NCBI RefSeq assembly: GCF_026625605.1
Contig: NZ_CP113054.1
Coordinates: 620,001-684,000 of the forward strand
Source: Luteolibacter sp. SL250
Lineage (GTDB): Bacteria; Verrucomicrobiota; Verrucomicrobiia; Verrucomicrobiales; Akkermansiaceae
Reading direction: 5' to 3'
Length of the DNA: 64,000 bases
Made by a program: the position numbers and the translations under genes. Positions 60,215-64,000 of this stretch are shown piece by piece. The notes under the pieces were generated by a model. It was not told the origin of the DNA. It saw nothing but the letters and a program-made list of their open reading frames with translations, and made no database searches. Numbering within the stretch: the first letter of the stretch is position 1; each line of letters begins with the position of its first letter.

Positions 60215-60897
60215 CGTGGAGGCACCGGCGCGAACTGAAGTTTCCGGAAATGGGACGGGCGGTGGAAATCCGGCTCACCGCTTCCCAGATCCGCGGCGCT
60301 CAGGTAGCGCGGTTCCGGGTGGCCGAGGATGAAGGCCACGTTGCCAAGGGATTGCGGGCCGAAGCCGATGCGGGCGCGGAGCAGGTCCAGCGGGATGGAA
60401 AGCGCCGCCACCCATCCACCGTCCGGGGCCAGCTCGGAGAATGCCGCCACTTCCGGCATGACGATGTCCCCCTCCTCTTCGCGGATCCGCTGACCCTTGA
60501 ACTCGCAGCTCCACCAGGCTCCGTTGGGGGACAGGTTGAACTCGAAATAACGGTCCCCGGATGGCGTTGCCAGGAACAGCTCCGCCACATCATGCTGCCA
60601 CAGCCTGGGCATGAACTTGCCGGGGCGCGACTGGGGGTGGAGGGAGGCCGGCTTCCGGTGGGTGGCGATGAACCAGAGCCGGCGTGCATCCGTGGCCAGG
60701 GAGAAGCCCGCCGGAGCCTCCAGCGGAACCCCGTGCCAGTCTTTCGTCAGACCCAGCAGCGGGACATCCAGGGAGCCCCAGCCGAGGGTGGTTTTGCTTT
60801 CGAAAACGATCACATTCCGTGTCTGTCCTGCCGCACCCGCCGTGTCCAGACCGGGGGCTGGAAAAAAAACCTCCGCGTTTTGGAAAATCGTGGTCAT
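60211..60897 (-). CDS. CBM9-like carbohydrate-binding (DOMON-type) protein
   Basis: 228 residues without a clear signal peptide. The centre shows the family-9-like carbohydrate-binding pattern: WQHDVAELFLATPSGDRYFE, FNLSPNGAWWSCEFKGQRIR, and late WVAALSIPLDLLRARIGFG. This fold is usually extracytoplasmic, so the lack of a signal is odd; it could be cytoplasmic or the start could lie elsewhere. The stop overlaps the pseudokinase start (TTGA), making it the first gene of a coupled operon with the pseudokinase and GTPase. Confidence 0.72.
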   Translation of the reverse strand: MTTIFQNAEVFFPAPGLDTAGAAGQTRNVIVFESKTTLGWGSLDVPLLGLTKDWHGVPLEAPAGFSLATDARRLWFIATHRKPASLHPQSRPGKFMPRLWQHDVAELFLATPSGDRYFEFNLSPNGAWWSCEFKGQRIREEEGDIVMPEVAAFSELAPDGGWVAALSIPLDLLRARIGFGPQSLGNVAFILGHPEPRYLSAADLGSGEPDFHRPSHFRKLQFAPVPPR

Positions 60898-60944
60898 CCG
60901 GTCCCGTAAATGCTACTGCGTCCCCGACCCCAGAAGCATCGATC

Positions 60945-61754
60945 ATGGCCCGCAAAGGATCAGGTTTTTACAGCACCATCGAGTACATCGGTCCGCGTCC
61001 ACAGAAGCCCAAACGTCCGAACATCTTCGGCGGCTGGGTCATTCTGGTGATCGCGGGAGGAATCGCTTTCTGGTTCGGCAAGCCTCTGGTCCAGTCCCTG
61101 CAGGCGGCGCAGAACGGGACGACCCAGGAGGACACGAACTCGGTCATCGCCCGTCTCAGCGAGTCCGCCTCTCCGGGGGACCGCCTCGCGGAGGTGGCCA
61201 TTTCGCATTCCCGTGAGTCCGTCTCTTTCGACGCTTCCTACTACAAGATCGACTTCCCCGGTGGCGATGTGCCGGCCAACAAGGGCAAGGCGGAGGACGT
61301 GATCGTCCGATGCTACCGCCGACTGGGCGTGGATCTGCAGGCGCTCGTCAACGAGGACATGGCCGCCAATTTCCAGGACTATCCTCCGCTTTTCGCTGCG
61401 ACCGCTCCGGACCCGAACATCGACCACCGCCGCGCGGCCAACCTCCACCGCTTTTTCAGCCGTCACGGCCAGAAACTGGAAAACACCCGGAATCCTGCGG
61501 ACTACCGTCCCGGTGACGTCGTCGTCTGGTCCCTCGCCAACGGCAAGACCCACATCGGTATCGTCGTGCCGAACCCCACCGGCAAGGAGAACGATCCATG
61601 GATCGTCCACAACAACGGTGCCGGGGTGAAGTGGGAGAGCGGCTTGTTCGACTCCACCATCACCGGTCATTTCCGCTACTCCCCGAAGAGCCGGGACACC
61701 GTTTCGGCACCACCGGCAACGGAAACGGACGCTCCGGAAACCGGAAGCTTCTGA
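60945..61754 (+). CDS. DUF1287 (NlpC/P60-like) membrane-anchored protein
   Basis: 269 residues. A membrane helix lies at ~29-50 (GGWVILVIAGGIAFWFGKPL). The DUF1287 domain follows: SFDASYYKIDFPGGDVPANK, DVIVRCYRRLGVDLQALVNE, PDPNIDHRRAANLHRFFSRH and YRPGDVVVWSLANGKTHIGI. The Asp/Cys/His arrangement (C in IVRCYR, H in THIGIV) resembles NlpC/P60 hydrolases, suggesting cell-wall peptide cleavage, though the function of this family is not established. The true start is ATG 60945; the open frame upstream overlaps the CBM9-like gene antisense. The divergent CBM9-like gene begins 47 bp away. A C-terminal tail is Thr/Pro-rich. Confidence 0.83.
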   Translation: MARKGSGFYSTIEYIGPRPQKPKRPNIFGGWVILVIAGGIAFWFGKPLVQSLQAAQNGTTQEDTNSVIARLSESASPGDRLAEVAISHSRESVSFDASYYKIDFPGGDVPANKGKAEDVIVRCYRRLGVDLQALVNEDMAANFQDYPPLFAATAPDPNIDHRRAANLHRFFSRHGQKLENTRNPADYRPGDVVVWSLANGKTHIGIVVPNPTGKENDPWIVHNNGAGVKWESGLFDSTITGHFRYSPKSRDTVSAPPATETDAPETGSF

Positions 61755-61834
61755 AGACCCGTCCGGAAAGACGCGGGTAAATCCCCGGCGGACTTCTCTT
61801 GCGAACGGGACGCATCCGCGCATGGTATGGGGCG

Positions 61835-62620
61835 ATGACCGCCTGTTCCCTGCTCATGTTCCCGTTTTTCGCGGCGTTCGCGCACGCCGCTCCCGTGAAA
61901 TCCGGCCACGCCACCGCGGAGTGGATCACCGGCGCGACCACCGTCGAAGGAGGGAAGCCCATCCAGACCGGCATCCGCATGGTGATCGAGGATGGCTGGC
62001 ACAGCTATTGGACGAATCCGGGGGAATCCGGCATGAAACTGAAAGTGATGTGGGATCTTCCCGAGGGATGGACCGCCGGTGAAGTACAGCACCCCGCCCC
62101 GAAAAAGTTCCTCACCGGGGAACTGCCCGGCTACGGCTACGAAGGGGAAGTGATCTTCCCGGTCACACTCACGCCGCCTGCCGGAGCCTCCGGGACGGTG
62201 CGGCTCGGAGCGAAGGTCTCCTGGCTCACCTGCAACGACGCCTCCTGCATCCCGGGCAAGGCGGAGCTGAAGTTGTCCGCCGCCTCCGGATCCCCGGAGA
62301 ATGCCGCAGCCATCGAAAAGGCCCGTGCCCTCGTCCCGCGCCCTTTGGAAGGCCTGAAACTGGAGGTTGCGGAGACTGCCGATGCCGTTGCCCTCACCTT
62401 GGAAGCGCCGCAGGGATTCGACGCCACGGGCTGGGAGGTGTTCCCCGCCACCGAGATGGCCTTGGATCATTATAAAGCCATTGAATTCCGCAAGGATGGT
62501 GGAAAATGGACCGCAACGGCGAAAAAGAACGCCTACGCCGACGGGCCGCTCAAGGACCTGGTTCTGGTCCTGGTGAGGAAGGGCGAAACCCCGCTGGAAG
62601 TGGCGTGGAAGGCGAAATGA
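61835..62620 (+). CDS. DsbD-alpha-like periplasmic protein
   Basis: 261 residues with a signal peptide (CSLLMFPFFAAFAHAA). The domain resembles the N-terminal immunoglobulin-like DsbD-alpha/ScsB domain (PF11412 type): GIRMVIEDGWHSYWTNPGES, WDLPEGWTAGEVQHPAPKKF, then VSWLTCNDASCIPGKAEL with the two cysteines spaced CNDASC. The membrane (DsbD-beta) and thioredoxin (DsbD-gamma) parts are missing, so an electron donor would be encoded elsewhere. The redoxin gene 91 bp downstream could be a partner. TTG 61799 is an alternative start; ATG 61835 gives the cleaner signal peptide. Confidence 0.83.
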   Translation: MTACSLLMFPFFAAFAHAAPVKSGHATAEWITGATTVEGGKPIQTGIRMVIEDGWHSYWTNPGESGMKLKVMWDLPEGWTAGEVQHPAPKKFLTGELPGYGYEGEVIFPVTLTPPAGASGTVRLGAKVSWLTCNDASCIPGKAELKLSAASGSPENAAAIEKARALVPRPLEGLKLEVAETADAVALTLEAPQGFDATGWEVFPATEMALDHYKAIEFRKDGGKWTATAKKNAYADGPLKDLVLVLVRKGETPLEVAWKAK

Positions 62621-62711
62621 TCACTTTGATGGAATAAATATCGTTGGACAAACGTCCTAACCTCGCCTCGGTTACGGGGCATTTTAAACGCCAAACCTAA
62701 ATCATAACCCC

Positions 62712-63311
62712 ATGAAACTACTCGCATACGCCACGCTCGCCGGAGCCTTCGCACTTGCCTCCGTGACCGCAAAGGAAGTCGGCAAGGCCGCGCCGGAATT
62801 CTCCGTCCAGGACACCGCCGGCAAAGCGGTCTCCCTCGCTGACCAAAAGGGAAAAACCGTCGTCCTGGAGTGGGTGAACTTCGGTTGCCCGTTCGTGAAG
62901 AAACACTACGGCAGCGGCAACATGCAGAAACTCCAGGAAACCTACACCGGCAAGGGTGTGGTCTGGCTGACCGTCAGCTCCGCGAACAAGGACAAGGCGG
63001 ATGTTTTCGTTGAAGGCTCCAAGCTCGCCGAAGCCGCCAAGGACCAGGGCAGCAAGGCCACCGCGATCCTCGTCGATGGCGACGGCAAGCTCGGCAAGAG
63101 CTACGGTGCGGAAGTCACCCCGCACATGATGATCATCGACAAGGATGGAAAGCTCGCCTACCGCGGTGAGATCGACTCCCTCCACACCACCGAACAGTCC
63201 GATATTGCCAAGGCTGACAAGACCTTCGCCAACGCGCTGGACAACGTGCTCGCCGGCAAGCCGGTCGAGAACGCCAGCAACAAGCCATACGGCTGCGGCG
63301 TGAAATACTGA
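62712..63311 (+). CDS. Secreted redoxin/thioredoxin-fold protein
   Basis: 199 residues with a signal peptide (MKLLAYATLAGAFALASVTA). A redoxin (AhpC/TSA-like) fold follows: GKAAPEFSVQDTAGKAVSLA, then WVNFGCPFVKKHYGSGNMQK with one cysteine in the GCPFVKKHY motif, common in planctomycete and verrucomicrobial redoxins, and VTPHMMIIDKDGKLAYRG. A second Cys lies at the C terminus (YGCGVKY). Only one Cys is in the usual CxxC place, so it resembles a peroxiredoxin-like or reduced thioredoxin family. Terminator follows. Upstream is the DsbD-alpha-like protein. Confidence 0.85.
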   Translation: MKLLAYATLAGAFALASVTAKEVGKAAPEFSVQDTAGKAVSLADQKGKTVVLEWVNFGCPFVKKHYGSGNMQKLQETYTGKGVVWLTVSSANKDKADVFVEGSKLAEAAKDQGSKATAILVDGDGKLGKSYGAEVTPHMMIIDKDGKLAYRGEIDSLHTTEQSDIAKADKTFANALDNVLAGKPVENASNKPYGCGVKY

Positions 63312-63338
63312 TTTCCGGTTGCGCGCATTGTTTTTGGC

Positions 63339-63372
63339 AGCCCTTCCACCCATCGGGTGGAAGGGCTTTTTG
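63339..63372 (+). terminator. Terminator after the redoxin gene
   Basis: AGCCCTTCCACCC-ATC-GGGTGGAAGGGCT is a perfect 13-bp stem with a 3-nt loop followed by TTTTTGTTG, 28 bp after the stop codon. Confidence 0.92.
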
Positions 63373-63442
63373 TTGCGGCCCGGCTTGTTCCGCGCGGTTC
63401 CGCGCTTGGATTCCGGCGGTGAAGCGGCCAGTTTCCTTCATC

Positions 63443-63808
63443 ATGAGCAAACGGAGCGGTCATTTCGCTGGATGGGCACTGGTTCTGGCAGGATGTCTCC
63501 TGCTGCCATCCTGCGGGCTGATCAAGATGCCCTTCCGGGTTGCGGGTGCGGTCGTGGACGGTGCTTACGTCGGGGGAAAGAAGGTCGCGAAAAACACCTC
63601 GGACGCGCTGGAAAAAAGAAAACAGCGCAAGCAGAAGGAAGAAGAGGAAGCGGCCAAGAAGGATGCGAGGGGGCAAACTCCGGAGCAGGCCGGGGCCCCG
63701 CAGGGACCGTCACCGTCCGCGGATTCAATCCCGGTTGACCAATCACCGGCCATCCCGGTGGACGACACCATCCCGATCCCGGTGGAGCCGTTGCCCCTGC
63801 CGCAGTGA
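63443..63808 (+). CDS. Small lipoprotein, charged and proline-rich
   Basis: 121 residues. A lipoprotein signal (GHFAGWALVLAGCLLLPSC) ends in the lipobox LPSC. Next comes GLIKMPFRVAGAVVDGAYVG, a basic/acidic coiled-coil (KRKQRKQKEEEEAAKKDARG) and a Pro-rich C terminus (DDTIPIPVEPLPLPQ). No enzymatic motif. It resembles small outer-membrane anchored proteins of Verrucomicrobia only by composition. ATG 63443 was chosen over GTG 63419 for the signal. The gene converges on the partial PEP-CTERM gene with no spacing. Confidence 0.68.
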   Translation: MSKRSGHFAGWALVLAGCLLLPSCGLIKMPFRVAGAVVDGAYVGGKKVAKNTSDALEKRKQRKQKEEEEAAKKDARGQTPEQAGAPQGPSPSADSIPVDQSPAIPVDDTIPIPVEPLPLPQ

Positions 63809-64000
63809 CTACCTCCGGCGGCGCAGCAGCGGGAGCGCGCCCAGCGCGGTGAGTGCCATCGTGGAAGGTTCCGGAACGAAGGTCAGGGTCGGCCGGTAGG
63901 CGGTGGTCCTGTGTTCTGAAGCTCCCAGCGACATGTTGGAACCTCCGGCCGTCTGGGCATATACCACGGAGATGAGGGTGAGGGTGCCATCCGCTTGGAC
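63809..64000 (-). CDS. PEP-CTERM protein, C-terminal 63 residues (5' end beyond window)
   Basis: The minus strand is open from the right edge to TAG at 63809-63811. The last residues read RPTLTFVPEPSTMALTALGA, then LPLLRRRR: PEP motif, short hydrophobic stretch and basic tail, the typical PEP-CTERM sorting signal. The visible upstream part (VQADGTLTLISVVYAQTAGG) fits a beta-sandwich ectodomain. This is the second PEP-CTERM protein in the window, supporting exosortase-dependent sorting in this genome. Confidence 0.82.
   Translation of the reverse strand, partial: VQADGTLTLISVVYAQTAGGSNMSLGASEHRTTAYRPTLTFVPEPSTMALTALGALPLLRRRR

Noticed and set aside
1-64000. CRISPR arrays, insertion sequences, prophage genes, integrases, rRNA
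   Set aside because: No regularly spaced direct repeats, transposase or integrase motifs, phage structural genes or rRNA segments were found on either strand.

Overview
The window looks like chromosomal DNA from a Verrucomicrobiota bacterium, most plausibly of the Luteolibacter/Haloferula/Verrucomicrobium type. The reasons are high GC content, PEP-CTERM sorted proteins (44658-45368 and the right edge), a 1291-residue protein with autotransporter-associated beta-strand repeats, a C-terminally extended ECF sigma factor, tandem secreted SGNH hydrolases, BNR-propeller and CBM9-like proteins, and a Gram-negative outer membrane (LptD, porin). The genus is an inference; no rRNA gene is present.

Layout. 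1-5.7 kb holds a truncated M16 peptidase, a small membrane-anchored protein, a nitroreductase, LptD and a dTDP-glucose 4,6-dehydratase. 5.7-12.8 kb is a complete urea-type ABC uptake locus in an unusual order: urtBCDE, terminator, outer-membrane porin, hairpin, urtA. Each of the two transcription units is preceded by a -24/-12-like element. 12.8-28.1 kb carries a TIGR01777 epimerase, a Kef-type antiporter, a large CHAT-STAND-TPR protein in visibly lower-GC DNA, an APC permease, a DASS transporter, a beta-propeller protein, a HAD hydrolase and an iron-type ABC importer (binding protein, fused double permease, ATPase). 28.1-36.8 kb has a TPR-like secreted protein, a cluster of stem-loop repeats, a BNR-propeller protein, Mpl, and a sigma factor fused to a membrane anchor and extra domain, translationally coupled to a helical partner. 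37-45.4 kb has the beta-strand-repeat protein, a sugar-isomerase-like TIM barrel, a GNAT acetyltransferase and a PEP-CTERM/FAD-oxidoreductase pair. 45.4-48.9 kb has a NarL-type two-component system behind a 22-bp palindrome, RNase III and tRNA-His. 49-57 kb has two SGNH hydrolases, CstA, an MFS carrier, and a CNNM-TerC pair. 57-61 kb is an overlapping three-gene operon: CBM9-like protein, transmembrane pseudokinase with an OB-fold tail, and a DUF3482-like GTPase. The right end has DUF1287, DsbD-alpha-like and redoxin proteins, a small lipoprotein and the tail of a second PEP-CTERM protein.

No phage, transposase, integrase, CRISPR array or rRNA was seen. No gap between genes exceeds 300 bases; the longest is 10206-10489, which holds a terminator and a candidate promoter. 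The strongest candidates for little-described biology are the pseudokinase/GTPase/CBM9 operon, the membrane-tethered sigma factor with its coupled partner, and the CHAT-STAND protein. All of these are domain-level inferences from reading the sequence; no database search was possible.
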